This document shows, piece by piece, positions 16,339-25,205 of a stretch of DNA of 64,000 bases. Source of the DNA: CAWCQC01 sp963819905 (GTDB taxonomy: Bacteria > Actinomycetota > Thermoleophilia > Gaiellales > Gaiellaceae). How positions within the stretch are numbered: the first letter of the stretch is position 1; every line of letters starts with the position of its first letter. The notes under the pieces were generated by a model, which saw only the letters and a program-made list of their open reading frames with translations, searched no databases and was not told the DNA's origin. The translations under genes and the position numbers were made by a program. The stretch is from NCBI GenBank assembly GCA_963819905.1, contig CAWFXP010000006.1:170491-234490 (forward strand), read 5' to 3'.

Positions 16339-17529
16339 GTGCGTAGTGAGGCGACGATCCTTCACGCCGACCTCGATTCGTTCTTCGCCTCCGTCGAGCA
16401 GCGCGACGACCCGAACCTGCGCGGGCGCCCCGTCATCGTCGGAGGCGGTGTCGTGCTTGCCGCGAGCTACGAGGCCAAGGCCTACGGCGTCCGCACCGCG
16501 ATGGGCGGCATGCGGGCCCGGCGGTTGTGCCCCGAGGCCGTGGTCGTTCCTCCGCGGATGTCCGCGTACTCCGAGGCGAGCAAGGCGGTCTTCGCGGTAT
16601 TCGAGGAGACGACCCCGCTCGTGGAGGGGCTGTCGATCGACGAAGCCTTCCTCGACGTCCGCGGGTTCGAGCGGCTGGCGGGGTCGCCGACCGAGATGGC
16701 GGTGCGGCTGCGAAGGAGCGTCCTCGAGCAGGTGGGCCTCCCGATCACCATCGGGATCGCGCGGACGAAGTTCCTCGCCAAGGTCGCGAGCGGGGTAGCC
16801 AAGCCGGATGGCCTGCTCGTCGTGCCGCCGGACGACGAGCTGGGATTCCTCCACCCTTTGCCGGTCGAGCGGCTGTGGGGGGTCGGGCCGGCCACCGCGG
16901 CCAAGCTGCACGCCCGGGGGATCACGACCGTCGGACAGGTCGCCTGGCTCGAGGAGGCGGCGCTCGTCTCCATCCTCGGACGCGCGGCCGGTCGTCACCT
17001 CCACGCGCTCGCGCACAACCTCGACCCGCGCCCGGTGCGGGTGGGACGGCGTCGCCGGTCGATCGGGGCGCAGCGGGCCCTCGGCCGGCGGCGGCGGTCG
17101 ATCGAGGAGATCGACACGGTCCTCGTCGGGCTCGTCGACCGGCTCGCGCGCCGGTTGCGCGGCGCCCGCCGAGCAACCCGGACGGTCGTCCTGCGGTTGC
17201 GCTTCGACGACTTCTCACGCGCGACCCGGTCGCACACCCTGCCCCGGGCAACGACCGAAACCGCCGCGATCCTCGGCGTGGCTCGTGGGCTGCTCGTGGC
17301 GGCCGTGCCGACGATCGAAGCTCAGGGCTTGACGCTCGTCGGCCTTTCGCTGACGGGTCTCGAGGCTGCCGACGAGCCGCAGCTCGTGCTCCCCCTCGAG
17401 CGCCCTCGTGAGGCTGCGCTCGACGCGGCGCTCGACCTCGTCCGCGACCGCCACGGCGCCGCGGCCGTCACGAGAGGGGTGCTGGTCGGGCGACATCCCG
17501 GCGTCGTCATGCCGCTCCTACCCGACTGA
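16333..17529 (+). CDS. dinB: DNA polymerase IV (Y-family translesion polymerase)
   Basis: 398 residues from ATG 16333; a GTG two codons on (16339, VRSEATILHADLDSFF) is a close alternative. Catalytic motifs are intact: ILHADLDSFFASVEQ (first metal Asp), ASYEAKAYGVRTAM (steric gate region), LSIDEAFLDVRG (second acidic pair) and GIARTKFLAKVASGVAKPDG. The helix-hairpin-helix LWGVGPATAAKLHARGI and little-finger domain follow. Error-prone bypass of DNA lesions. The SOS box at the start predicts LexA control. Confidence 0.95.
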   Translation: MFVRSEATILHADLDSFFASVEQRDDPNLRGRPVIVGGGVVLAASYEAKAYGVRTAMGGMRARRLCPEAVVVPPRMSAYSEASKAVFAVFEETTPLVEGLSIDEAFLDVRGFERLAGSPTEMAVRLRRSVLEQVGLPITIGIARTKFLAKVASGVAKPDGLLVVPPDDELGFLHPLPVERLWGVGPATAAKLHARGITTVGQVAWLEEAALVSILGRAAGRHLHALAHNLDPRPVRVGRRRRSIGAQRALGRRRRSIEEIDTVLVGLVDRLARRLRGARRATRTVVLRLRFDDFSRATRSHTLPRATTETAAILGVARGLLVAAVPTIEAQGLTLVGLSLTGLEAADEPQLVLPLERPREAALDAALDLVRDRHGAAAVTRGVLVGRHPGVVMPLLPD

Positions 17530-17547
17530 GCACCGCGTTGCGGTCGC

Positions 17548-18984
17548 CTATCCGACGGGCGCGCCGGCGGTCGCCTGTTGGAGATCGGAGCGACGGAGCA
17601 GGACGAGGGTGGCGACGATCGAGATGGCGGCGAACGCCGCTGCCACCCAGAACGCCGCACTGAACCCGCTGACGAACGCATCCGGCTGCGGCTCGCCGTC
17701 CTCGATCAGGTTCGTACTGCGGGTCGTGAACACGGTCGTCAAGATCGCGACGCCGAGCGCCCCGCCGATCTGTTGCGAAGTGTTGATCAGGCCCGACGCG
17801 AGCCCCGCCTCCCTCGACTCGATACCGGAGAGCGCGGCAATCGAGACCGGCACGAACGAGAAGCCGAGGCCGACGCCGACCAGCAGGAATCCGGGCAGGA
17901 GATTGGTGACGTACGTGCCGTCGACCGGGATCTGCGTGAACAGGATGAGGCCCGCGCCGATGAGGGCAAGACCTGTCGCGAGCACCGGCTTGACGCCAAT
18001 CCTGGTCGTCAGCGCCTGTGCGACGCCAGAGGCGAGGACCGCGGTCAACGCAACCGCGAGATAGCCGAGCCCGGTCTTCAGCGCCGAGAAGCCGAGGATC
18101 TCCTGCATGTAGAGCGAGAGCAGGAAGAACATCGAGAACACGATGCTGCCGAGCCCGAGCCCGATGATGTTCGCCCCGGTCGGAGTGCGCTTCCGGAAGA
18201 AGGTGAGCGGCACCAGCGGGTGCGCGGAGCGCTGCTCGATGACGAGGAACACTCCCATCAGGATCGCCGAGCCGATGAGCTCGGAGATCGTCTGCACCGA
18301 GCCCCAGCCGACGCTCTCGGCCTGGGTGAGGGCGTAGACGAGCAGCATGAGGCTCGCGGTCACGGTCACTGCGCCGAGCGAGTCGAAGTTCCGTGCCATG
18401 CCGGCCACCCGGCTCTCGCGGACGAACCGTGGAACGAGCAGGAGCGTCAGCAGGCCGATCGGGACGTTGACGAAGAAGATCCATTCCCAGCCGACGTACT
18501 GCGTCAGCACGCCGCCGAGCAGCACGCCGATCGCGGCGCCGGAACCCGCGATCGCGCCGAGGATGCCGAGCGCCTTGTTCCGCTCGGAGCCCTCCTCGAA
18601 GGTCACCGAGACGATCGAGAAGACGGACGGCGACAGCGCCGCGCCCGCCAGACCCTGGAGCGCGCGCGCCGCAATCAGCATTCCGGACGACGTGGACAGG
18701 CCGCACAGGAGTGACGTCAGTGCGAACAGCGCCAGGCCGAACATGAACACCTTCCGGCGCCCGAGCAGGTCTCCGATGCGACCGCCGAGGAGCAGGAACC
18801 CGCCGAACGTCAGCGCGTACGCGCTGACCACCCACTGGAGGTCTTCCGTCGAGAAGCCGAGATCCTCCTGGATCGATGGGAGCGCGACGTTCACGATCGA
18901 CACGTCGAGGATCACCATCAGGTAGGCGACACCGAGGACGGCGAGCGCTTTCCAGCGGCGTGGGTCCGGTGCGGCGTCTGTCAT
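17548..18984 (-). CDS. DHA2 family MFS multidrug efflux transporter
   Basis: 478 residues with about 14 predicted membrane segments, EmrB/QacA style. Seen: LDVSIVNVALPSIQEDLGFS in helix 1 (motif D1), GGRIGDLLGRRKVFMFG between helices 2 and 3 (motif A) and GAIAGSGAAIGVLLGGVLTQYVGWEWIFFVNVP (motif C and its continuation). Proton-driven export of drugs or amphipathic compounds. ATG 18984 has GAAGGAG upstream. It is convergent with dinB, separated by 18 bp. Confidence 0.92.
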   Translation of the reverse strand: MTDAAPDPRRWKALAVLGVAYLMVILDVSIVNVALPSIQEDLGFSTEDLQWVVSAYALTFGGFLLLGGRIGDLLGRRKVFMFGLALFALTSLLCGLSTSSGMLIAARALQGLAGAALSPSVFSIVSVTFEEGSERNKALGILGAIAGSGAAIGVLLGGVLTQYVGWEWIFFVNVPIGLLTLLLVPRFVRESRVAGMARNFDSLGAVTVTASLMLLVYALTQAESVGWGSVQTISELIGSAILMGVFLVIEQRSAHPLVPLTFFRKRTPTGANIIGLGLGSIVFSMFFLLSLYMQEILGFSALKTGLGYLAVALTAVLASGVAQALTTRIGVKPVLATGLALIGAGLILFTQIPVDGTYVTNLLPGFLLVGVGLGFSFVPVSIAALSGIESREAGLASGLINTSQQIGGALGVAILTTVFTTRSTNLIEDGEPQPDAFVSGFSAAFWVAAAFAAISIVATLVLLRRSDLQQATAGAPVG

Positions 18985-19098
18985 GCGTTCAGCTCCTTCG
19001 GCGCTTGACGGTCGGACGGCGGCGTGGCCGCTTCGATTCGACAACGTATCCGGTCCGAACCTATTCCCCCGAGCTGTCGCGGGCGTTAGGGTCGGCGC

Positions 19099-19848
19099 AT
19101 GGCCGAACGCCTACAGGGGCGGCGCGCACTCATCACCGGCGCGGCGGGTGGGCTCGGTAGCGCGATCGCATCGGCCTTCGTGCGCGAGGGCGCTCTGGTT
19201 GCCGTCCTCGGCAGAAACTGGGCCGCTCTCGACGAGCTGTGTGCGACGCTCTCGCCGGAACGAGCTCTCCCGGTACCGGCCGACGTCGGCGACCCGGAGG
19301 CCACGGCGACCGCCGTCCACCACGCTGCCGGGCTGCTCGGCGGGCTGGACACGGTCGTCAATGCGGCAGCAGTCGACTGCGAGTGGCAGCCGGTCGGTGA
19401 GCTTTCCGTCGAGAGCTGGGACCGGACGATCGCGACGAACCTGTCGGGCACGTTCTACGTCTGCCGGGCGGCGCTGCCGTGGCTCGTCGAGGCCGGCGGC
19501 GGCTCGATCGTCAACGTCACGTCCGTGGCCGGCCTCCGTGCCTGGGCACTGGATTCCGCATACAACGCCTCGAAGGCCGGCGTCGAGATGCTGACTCGCA
19601 CGATTGCGGTCGAGTACGGGGCCCAGGGGGTTCGCGCGAACTGCCTCGCCCCAGGGGTGATCGACGCGGGGATGACGGACGACGTCACGAGCCCGGCGGA
19701 CCGCGAGGAGCTCGTCCGCCTCCACCCGCTCGGACGGATGGGCAGCGCGGAGGAGGTCGCCGAGGGTGCGGTCTGGCTCTGCTCTTCCGGGTCGTTCACC
19801 ACCGGCACGACCCTCGTCGTCGACGGCGGCTTCCTGGCGCGCGGCTAG
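19099..19848 (+). CDS. SDR family oxidoreductase
   Basis: 249-residue classical SDR: TGAAGGLGSAIA near residue 14, VVNAAAVDCEW, a catalytic Ser in VNVTSVAG, YNASKAG, and the end FTTGTTLVVDGGF. Predicted NAD(P)-dependent dehydrogenase of unknown substrate. TAGGGT (19087-19092) 6 nt before the ATG, with no Shine-Dalgarno, suggests a leaderless mRNA. It faces the Rieske oxygenase gene tail to tail, 15 bp apart. Confidence 0.9.
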   Translation: MAERLQGRRALITGAAGGLGSAIASAFVREGALVAVLGRNWAALDELCATLSPERALPVPADVGDPEATATAVHHAAGLLGGLDTVVNAAAVDCEWQPVGELSVESWDRTIATNLSGTFYVCRAALPWLVEAGGGSIVNVTSVAGLRAWALDSAYNASKAGVEMLTRTIAVEYGAQGVRANCLAPGVIDAGMTDDVTSPADREELVRLHPLGRMGSAEEVAEGAVWLCSSGSFTTGTTLVVDGGFLARG

Positions 19849-19863
19849 TGGAGTAGCCGCAAG

Positions 19864-20985
19864 CTACGCGCCGCGCTCGAGCGCCTCGGAGATCGCCTGC
19901 CAGACGAGGCGATGGAAGTGGGCGATCGAGCTCTCGCTTCCGGGCATCAGCCGGCCGTGCGGCACCATGCGGGAGCGCAGGCCGGGCTGCTGGAGCCGGA
20001 CGGCCTCCGCGTCCTCGGCCAGGGTTTGCGTATACATCTCGACCCACTCGTCGACGAATGCCTGGTCGCACTCTCGGTTGACGTAGAAGTCGGCCATGAA
20101 GCGGCAGCTCTCCGGGCCGGTCGGGATGATGGTTCCCGGAAACGCGACGTAGTCGTCGACCGCAAAGAACGACGTCGGCCAGATGTAGACGAAGCGGAAC
20201 CCGTGGCCGCCCCCGGAGCCGTTGCCCTTGTAGGTCCTGGCCGTGCGGTTGTACGGCGTGAACTGCGCCATCAGCCCACCCGTGTTCACGTACTCGTAGA
20301 TGTCGACGTCGACCTCGAACGCGTCCCCGAACGAGCGCGTGTGCACGGTCGGGCAGTGGTAGCACTCGGTCGCGTTCTCGACCCAGACCTTCCAGTTGGC
20401 CGCGATCTCGTAGGTGTAGGTCGCGACGAACCGGTAGTCCGTAAAGTCGAGGTGGCGGGTCGTCCAGAGGCCCTCGAGCTCGGGATACGACTCGCCGAGC
20501 GGCACGGCCGCCGGGTCGGGATTGACGAAGACGGAGGAACCGAACGTCTCGACCGACACGGGTACGAGCGAGAACTCGCAGGGGTCGAAGTCGACTTCGC
20601 GCTCGCTTCTCGGAGCTCGACGTAGCCTGCCGTCGAGCTCGTAGGTCCAGCCGTGGTACGCGCATTGGAGCGCCTTGCGGTGTCCGGCCTCCGTCGCGAC
20701 CGGGAACGCGCGGTGGCGGCAGACGTTGACCAAACCGTGCAGCACGCCCTCCAGGTCGCGTGTCAGGAGGATCGGGACGTGCCCCACCTGGCACGGATGA
20801 ACGTCCCCGGGACGGGCGACCGTGTGGGCCGGTGCCGCGAGCTGCCAACTCCTCGTGAAGACGTGCTCGAGCTCGAGGTCGTAGACCGCTGGATCCGAGT
20901 ACCAGCGCGCCGGAAACGTCAGATTCCTGGCGAGCGCCTCCTCGATCGACGTCGAGTCGATTCCGAGCTCCGCGGCAACACTCAT
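19864..20985 (-). CDS. Rieske 2Fe-2S aromatic-ring-hydroxylating dioxygenase, alpha subunit
   Basis: 373 residues. The Rieske cluster ligands are C89-R-H91 (NVCRHRAFP) and C108-x2-H111 (CAYHGWTY). The mononuclear iron site is seen as ENATECYHCPTVH (His210, His215). Family members hydroxylate aromatics, or oxidise or demethylate quaternary amines and choline-like compounds, using a separate reductase not found here. Shine-Dalgarno AGGAGG lies before the ATG. The gene is third in line with the glucarate-dehydratase-like and alcohol dehydrogenase genes on the same strand. Confidence 0.93.
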   Translation of the reverse strand: MSVAAELGIDSTSIEEALARNLTFPARWYSDPAVYDLELEHVFTRSWQLAAPAHTVARPGDVHPCQVGHVPILLTRDLEGVLHGLVNVCRHRAFPVATEAGHRKALQCAYHGWTYELDGRLRRAPRSEREVDFDPCEFSLVPVSVETFGSSVFVNPDPAAVPLGESYPELEGLWTTRHLDFTDYRFVATYTYEIAANWKVWVENATECYHCPTVHTRSFGDAFEVDVDIYEYVNTGGLMAQFTPYNRTARTYKGNGSGGGHGFRFVYIWPTSFFAVDDYVAFPGTIIPTGPESCRFMADFYVNRECDQAFVDEWVEMYTQTLAEDAEAVRLQQPGLRSRMVPHGRLMPGSESSIAHFHRLVWQAISEALERGA

Positions 20986-21010
20986 CCGGCCTCCTCCTTT
21001 GCTGACCCTT

Positions 21011-22195
21011 CTACCACATTCCCAGGTAGCGAGGGTCGGCTCGGTCCTCGTGGCCGATGAACGAGAAATCGCCTTCCTGCCGGTTCAGCTCCTCGAGACG
21101 AGCGAGGCGGCCCTCGTCGATCTCGACTCCGAGGCCGGGACCCTCCGGGACGCGAAAGGAGCCGTTCACGTACTCGTGCGGCCGCGTGATGACGTCGTCC
21201 GTCTGATGGTGGTAGTGCGAGTCGATCGCGTAGGGCAGCACCGGGAGCGCCGCGCCGAGCTGGAGCTGGAGCGCGGTCGAGATTCCGGCCTCGCCGCCCG
21301 AGTGCATCCCGATGCCGATCTGGAAGACCTGAAACGTGGCCGCAGCCTTCATGAACGCCGTCACGCCGCCCCAGTCGCACGGGTCGAGCAGCATCACGTC
21401 GATCGCCCCGAGCCGGATCGTCTGCGGGATCTCGTCGAGGTCGAGGGTGCACATGTTCGTCGCCAGCGGGACGTCCAGCGCCTGCGCGACCCTGCTCATT
21501 CCCTCGATGCCCCAGCAGGGATCCTCGTAGAACTCGAGGTCGAGCTGCTCGAACCTCCTCCCGTACCGAATCGAGGTCTCGACCGACCAGAGGGAGTTCG
21601 GGTCGAAGCGGAGGCGGTGCTCGGGGAACGCCTCGCGAATCGCGGCGGTCGCGCGGTACTCGCTCTCGGGGTCGAGGACGCCGCCCTTGACCTTGATGGT
21701 GCCGACGCCGGTTCGGCCGACGACCTCGCGGGTCGCCTCGAGTAGCGCCTCGGGGCTCTCCTCGCCGCCCCGTCCGTCCGCCGCGTGGCCGCGGAAGAAC
21801 ATGTAGGCGATCATCGGGATCTCGGTGCGCATGCGACCGCCGAGCAGCTGGCAGAGCGGCCGCCCGGTCGCCTTGCCCATGATGTCGAAGCATGCGGTCT
21901 CGAGCGCCTGGATCGCGTACTTCCCGGTGTTGCCCTGGTAGGTCGGCAGGTACCAGAAGTTCTTCAGGATGCGCTCGCGGTCGAACGGGTCCTCGCCCAG
22001 GAAGAACGCCTTCGCCGAGTGGAGCTGAAGCAGTGTGGCGTCTCCGCCGCACGTCTCGGCGATGCCCTCGATACCCTCGTCGGTCTCCATCCGGACGACG
22101 ATGCGGGTCCAGGAGCGGTTGACGCCGCCGGACCAGAGCATCGGCGCCTCCAACGGGACGTTGATCTTGTGGAACCGGACGCCCGTGATCCTCAT
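21011..22195 (-). CDS. enolase superfamily enzyme, glucarate-dehydratase-like
   Basis: 394 residues. N-terminal capping domain, then the barrel with the general-base pair KVK (168-170), metal ligands Asp198 (RFDPN), Glu224 (FYEDP) and Asn247, and the loop GMHSGGEAGIS containing His298, a form characteristic of glucarate dehydratases. Expected reaction: dehydration of a hexarate to a 2-keto-3-deoxy product. It overlaps the upstream alcohol dehydrogenase by 4 nt (ATGA). The product could feed the aldolases elsewhere in the window. Confidence 0.88.
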   Translation of the reverse strand: MRITGVRFHKINVPLEAPMLWSGGVNRSWTRIVVRMETDEGIEGIAETCGGDATLLQLHSAKAFFLGEDPFDRERILKNFWYLPTYQGNTGKYAIQALETACFDIMGKATGRPLCQLLGGRMRTEIPMIAYMFFRGHAADGRGGEESPEALLEATREVVGRTGVGTIKVKGGVLDPESEYRATAAIREAFPEHRLRFDPNSLWSVETSIRYGRRFEQLDLEFYEDPCWGIEGMSRVAQALDVPLATNMCTLDLDEIPQTIRLGAIDVMLLDPCDWGGVTAFMKAAATFQVFQIGIGMHSGGEAGISTALQLQLGAALPVLPYAIDSHYHHQTDDVITRPHEYVNGSFRVPEGPGLGVEIDEGRLARLEELNRQEGDFSFIGHEDRADPRYLGMW

Positions 22196-23340
22196 CGCGG
22201 CGCAGGCTCCGAGCTCTCGGGAAACACGCCTCCGTCCGAGAGGGCGAGCACCGGACGCATCCCCCGGGCCTGCCGGGAGAGCTCGAACGCCTCGTCGATC
22301 CGCTCGATCGGGAGCCGGGCGGAGACGAGCTCGTCGAGCAGCAACCTGCCTTCCAGGTAGAGCTCGAGGATGCGAGGCACGAGCACGAGGGGCGAGATGG
22401 TTCCGTAGGCGGAGCCGCGAACCACCTTCTCGTAGGTCACGAGCTCGAGCATGTCGACCGGCACCGGTGCCTCCTCGGGCGCCAGCCCGACCATGACCGC
22501 GGTTCCGCCCGGGCGAACGAGGTCGACCCCGAGGCGCATGGCGTCGGGCACGCCGACGGTGACGATCGACCAGTCGAAGCCCTCGCGAGGCGCCGCCCGG
22601 ACGAGCCCGGCGACCTCGTCCTCGTCGCGCACGTCCACGCCTGCAGTTGCACCGAAGCGGACTGCTTGCTCCAGCCGGTCAGGCGACGCGTCGAAGGCGA
22701 CGACGTGTGCGGCGCCCCGGAGGCGCGCGCCCTGGACGGCGTTCACACCGACACCGCCGACGCCGATCACCGCGCCGCGGCTTCCCGCCGGCACCGCGAG
22801 CGTCTCGACGGCCGCGCCGAGGCCGGTGATGACCGCGCAACCGACCAGCGCCGCGACGTCCGCCGGCACCCCTTCGGGCAGGGGGATCACGCTCCTCGTC
22901 GAGACGACCGCGTGATGCGCGAAGCAGGAAAGCAGCGAGTAGGTCGCGATCGGCCCGTCGGCACCCGAGATCGGAGAGCCACCGCTCGTCAGACGACCCT
23001 CGCCCATCGCGTCGAGCGAGCCCTGGCAGAGGATCGGACGGCCGACGAGGCAGTAGCCGCAGAGCCCGCAGCCGGGGGCGAGGTTGAGGACGACACGCTG
23101 TCCCGGTGCGACGCCGCCGACGCCGGGCCCGACCGCCTCCACGATCCCCGAGCCCTCGTGGCCGAGCACCGCCGGCAGCGGGAAACCCCATTCGCCGTCC
23201 GCCTGGCCGACGTCGGAGTGGCAGATCCCGGCCGCGACCACGCGGACGAGCACCTCGCCGGCGCCCGGGTCTCGGAGGTGCACCTCCTCGATCCGATGCG
23301 GCTCGCCGAAGGCATGGAGAACGGCGGCGGTCGTCTTCAC
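22192..23340 (-). CDS. zinc-dependent alcohol dehydrogenase (MDR superfamily)
   Basis: 382 residues, class III/mycothiol-type ADH layout. Catalytic zinc region AAGICHSDVGQADG near residue 37 and LGHEGSGIVEAVG near 60. The structural zinc lobe has four cysteines (PGCGLCGYCLVGRPILC). Cofactor motif GAVIGVGGVGVNAVQGA near 190. Oxidises an alcohol or aldehyde adduct with NAD(P). It heads the operon that continues with the glucarate-dehydratase-like gene and probably the Rieske oxygenase. Confidence 0.92.
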   Translation of the reverse strand: MKTTAAVLHAFGEPHRIEEVHLRDPGAGEVLVRVVAAGICHSDVGQADGEWGFPLPAVLGHEGSGIVEAVGPGVGGVAPGQRVVLNLAPGCGLCGYCLVGRPILCQGSLDAMGEGRLTSGGSPISGADGPIATYSLLSCFAHHAVVSTRSVIPLPEGVPADVAALVGCAVITGLGAAVETLAVPAGSRGAVIGVGGVGVNAVQGARLRGAAHVVAFDASPDRLEQAVRFGATAGVDVRDEDEVAGLVRAAPREGFDWSIVTVGVPDAMRLGVDLVRPGGTAVMVGLAPEEAPVPVDMLELVTYEKVVRGSAYGTISPLVLVPRILELYLEGRLLLDELVSARLPIERIDEAFELSRQARGMRPVLALSDGGVFPESSEPAPR

Positions 23341-23351
23341 TAACTCGCTCC

Positions 23352-23380
23352 TTGACTTGGAAGTCTCATCCCGGTAGAAC
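23352..23380 (+). promoter_or_regulatory. putative promoter of the family-5 ABC operon
   Basis: TTGACT (23352-23357), a 17-bp spacer and TAGAAC (23375-23380) lie 44 bp before the binding-protein ATG. The LacI gene inside the operon is an obvious candidate regulator, but no clear LacI operator palindrome stands out. Confidence 0.5.
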
Positions 23381-23423
23381 CGCGCAACCGATTTCGCGGC
23401 CGAGCCAGAGGGGGAACCTATCC

Positions 23424-25118
23424 ATGAGCGAGAAGGATCGTCAACAGGGAGACGGCGAGAAGCGCGAGCGCATCTGGATCTTCGAGCGGGAGTACTCGCG
23501 GCGGGACGTCCTCAAGACGGCAGGTGCCGCCGGGCTGGTCGCCGGCCTCTCCGGGATCCTGGCCGCCTGCGGCGGTGGGAGCGGCGACGGCGGTGAGGCG
23601 CCGCCCGCGACCGATGCGGGCGGTGTGACCGACACGGGAGCGGGCGAGACGGCTCCTGCGACGACCGCGGCGGAGGGCGGCCCGGTCCCGGGCGGGCGCC
23701 TGCGCGTCGGGCATGTCGGCGGCGGCGAGGCCGAGTCGTTCAACCCCGCGACCGGCTCGACGTTCATCGACGCGTCGCGCTACTACAACCTCTACGACCC
23801 GCTCGCCCGCGTCAGCCCCAGCCTCGAGATCGAGCCCGGGCTCGCGCTCGAGTGGAACGCGAACTCGGACTCGACCGAGTATGAGGTCAAGCTCCGGCCG
23901 GACGTGGTCTGGCACAACGGCAAGAGCTTCACGGCCGACGACGTCATCTACACGCTGGGCCTCATGGGGGATCCCGCGCACATCGCCCACTCGAGCGTCG
24001 TCAACATCCGGCTCGGCGAGGTGAAGAAGGTCGACGACGTCACCCTGACCGTTCCCCTCAAGAGCCCCGATGCGCGCCTCTACGACCAGTTCGTCCAGCA
24101 GAACACCGTAATGGTTCAGGACGGGTACACGGACTACGCCAATCCGGTCGGTACCGGGGCGTTCAAGTTCGTCTCCTTCACGGTCGGCGAGCGGAGCCTC
24201 TGTGAGAAGAACCCGGACTACTGGGACGAGGGCAAGCCGTACGTCGACGAGTGGGAGGACATCTCCATCTCCGACAACGCGGCCCGGCTCAACGCTCTCC
24301 TCGCCGGTGAGATCGACATGATGAGCCAGCTCGAGTTCGCGCAGGCGACCGCGCAGCAGGAGGCCGGCGAGATTCAGGTGATCGACTCGCCGAGCCCGGC
24401 CATCCAGGTGATCCTGATGGCGGTCGACGAGCCCCCGTTCGACGATCCCCTGGTTCGCCAGGCTTTCCGTCTCATCCCGGACCGCCAGGCGATGATCAAC
24501 GCGGCGCTCGGCGGCTTCGGCACCGTGGGCAACGATCTCGCCGGCGCCGGCCTTCCCTACTTCGCCGACCTACCCGCGCGAGAGCAGGATCTCGAGCAGG
24601 CGAAGTCGCTGCTGCAGCAGGCCGGCAAGGAAGGTCTCCAGGTCACCCTCCAGACGTCGACGATCGTGCCCGGGTTCGTCGAGGCGGCGACGCTCTTCGC
24701 CGAGCAGGCCAAAGGCGCGGGGGTGACCGTCGAGGTGAAGAAGGAGGATCCGAACGCCTACTTCAACACGGAGCTGCTCTATACGCACATCCCGTTCGGG
24801 CAGTCCTTCTGGACGATCACCTCGCTCGGCACCTGGTACACGCAGGCGCTCCTCTCCGATGCGATCTGGAACGAGACGCACTTCCGTGATCCGGCGTTCG
24901 ACAAGGCGATCCAGGACGCGGTCGGCGCCCCGACGCCGGAGGAGGCGACGAGCCTTTGGGAGTCGGTGCAGCAGCGGCAGTACGACGAGGGTGGCTACAT
25001 CGTGTGGGCGAACCAGAACCTCGTCGACGCGGCCGCCCTGAACGTCAAGGGGATCGTGCCCAGTCAGTTCTTCAACCTCGGCGGCTGGAACTACCGCGAC
25101 GTCTGGCTCGAGTCGTAG
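23424..25118 (+). CDS. ABC transporter substrate-binding lipoprotein, family 5
   Basis: 564 residues. Export signal with a twin-arginine motif (YSRRDVLKTAGAAG) and lipobox LAAC, then a Ser/Gly/Thr-rich linker. The mature part is family-5 (dipeptide/oligopeptide/nickel type): SPSLEIEPGLALEWNANSD, VKLRPDVVWHNGKSFTADDV, NPVGTGAFKFVSF and PDRQAMINAALGG. Lipid-anchored outside the membrane, it delivers peptide-like or oligosaccharide ligands. The LacI, epimerase-like and enolase-superfamily genes downstream favour a sugar ligand (inference). Confidence 0.93.
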   Translation: MSEKDRQQGDGEKRERIWIFEREYSRRDVLKTAGAAGLVAGLSGILAACGGGSGDGGEAPPATDAGGVTDTGAGETAPATTAAEGGPVPGGRLRVGHVGGGEAESFNPATGSTFIDASRYYNLYDPLARVSPSLEIEPGLALEWNANSDSTEYEVKLRPDVVWHNGKSFTADDVIYTLGLMGDPAHIAHSSVVNIRLGEVKKVDDVTLTVPLKSPDARLYDQFVQQNTVMVQDGYTDYANPVGTGAFKFVSFTVGERSLCEKNPDYWDEGKPYVDEWEDISISDNAARLNALLAGEIDMMSQLEFAQATAQQEAGEIQVIDSPSPAIQVILMAVDEPPFDDPLVRQAFRLIPDRQAMINAALGGFGTVGNDLAGAGLPYFADLPAREQDLEQAKSLLQQAGKEGLQVTLQTSTIVPGFVEAATLFAEQAKGAGVTVEVKKEDPNAYFNTELLYTHIPFGQSFWTITSLGTWYTQALLSDAIWNETHFRDPAFDKAIQDAVGAPTPEEATSLWESVQQRQYDEGGYIVWANQNLVDAAALNVKGIVPSQFFNLGGWNYRDVWLES

Positions 25119-25161
25119 GGGCCGTCCTGACCGGCCCGCGGAGTCTGTCCCCCACCTCGAG

Positions 25162-25193
25162 GTGTGAGGGCCGGTCCTGACCAGCCCTCACAC
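25162..25193. repeat. intercistronic hairpin between binding protein and permease
   Basis: Arms 25162-25176 (GTGTGAGGGCCGGTC) and 25179-25193 (GACCAGCCCTCACAC) pair over 15 positions with one mismatch and a 2-nt loop. A weaker related palindrome precedes it at 25116-25137. It lies in the 87-nt gap after the binding-protein gene, where a structure can protect the upstream mRNA and lower permease expression. The core resembles the dispersed palindrome family. Confidence 0.6.
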
Positions 25194-25205
25194 TCCGTCC
25201 CGCCC

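Noticed and set aside
20999..21745. 248-codon plus-strand frame opposite the glucarate-dehydratase-like gene
   Set aside because: Antisense shadow without motifs; the minus strand has full enolase-superfamily active-site residues.
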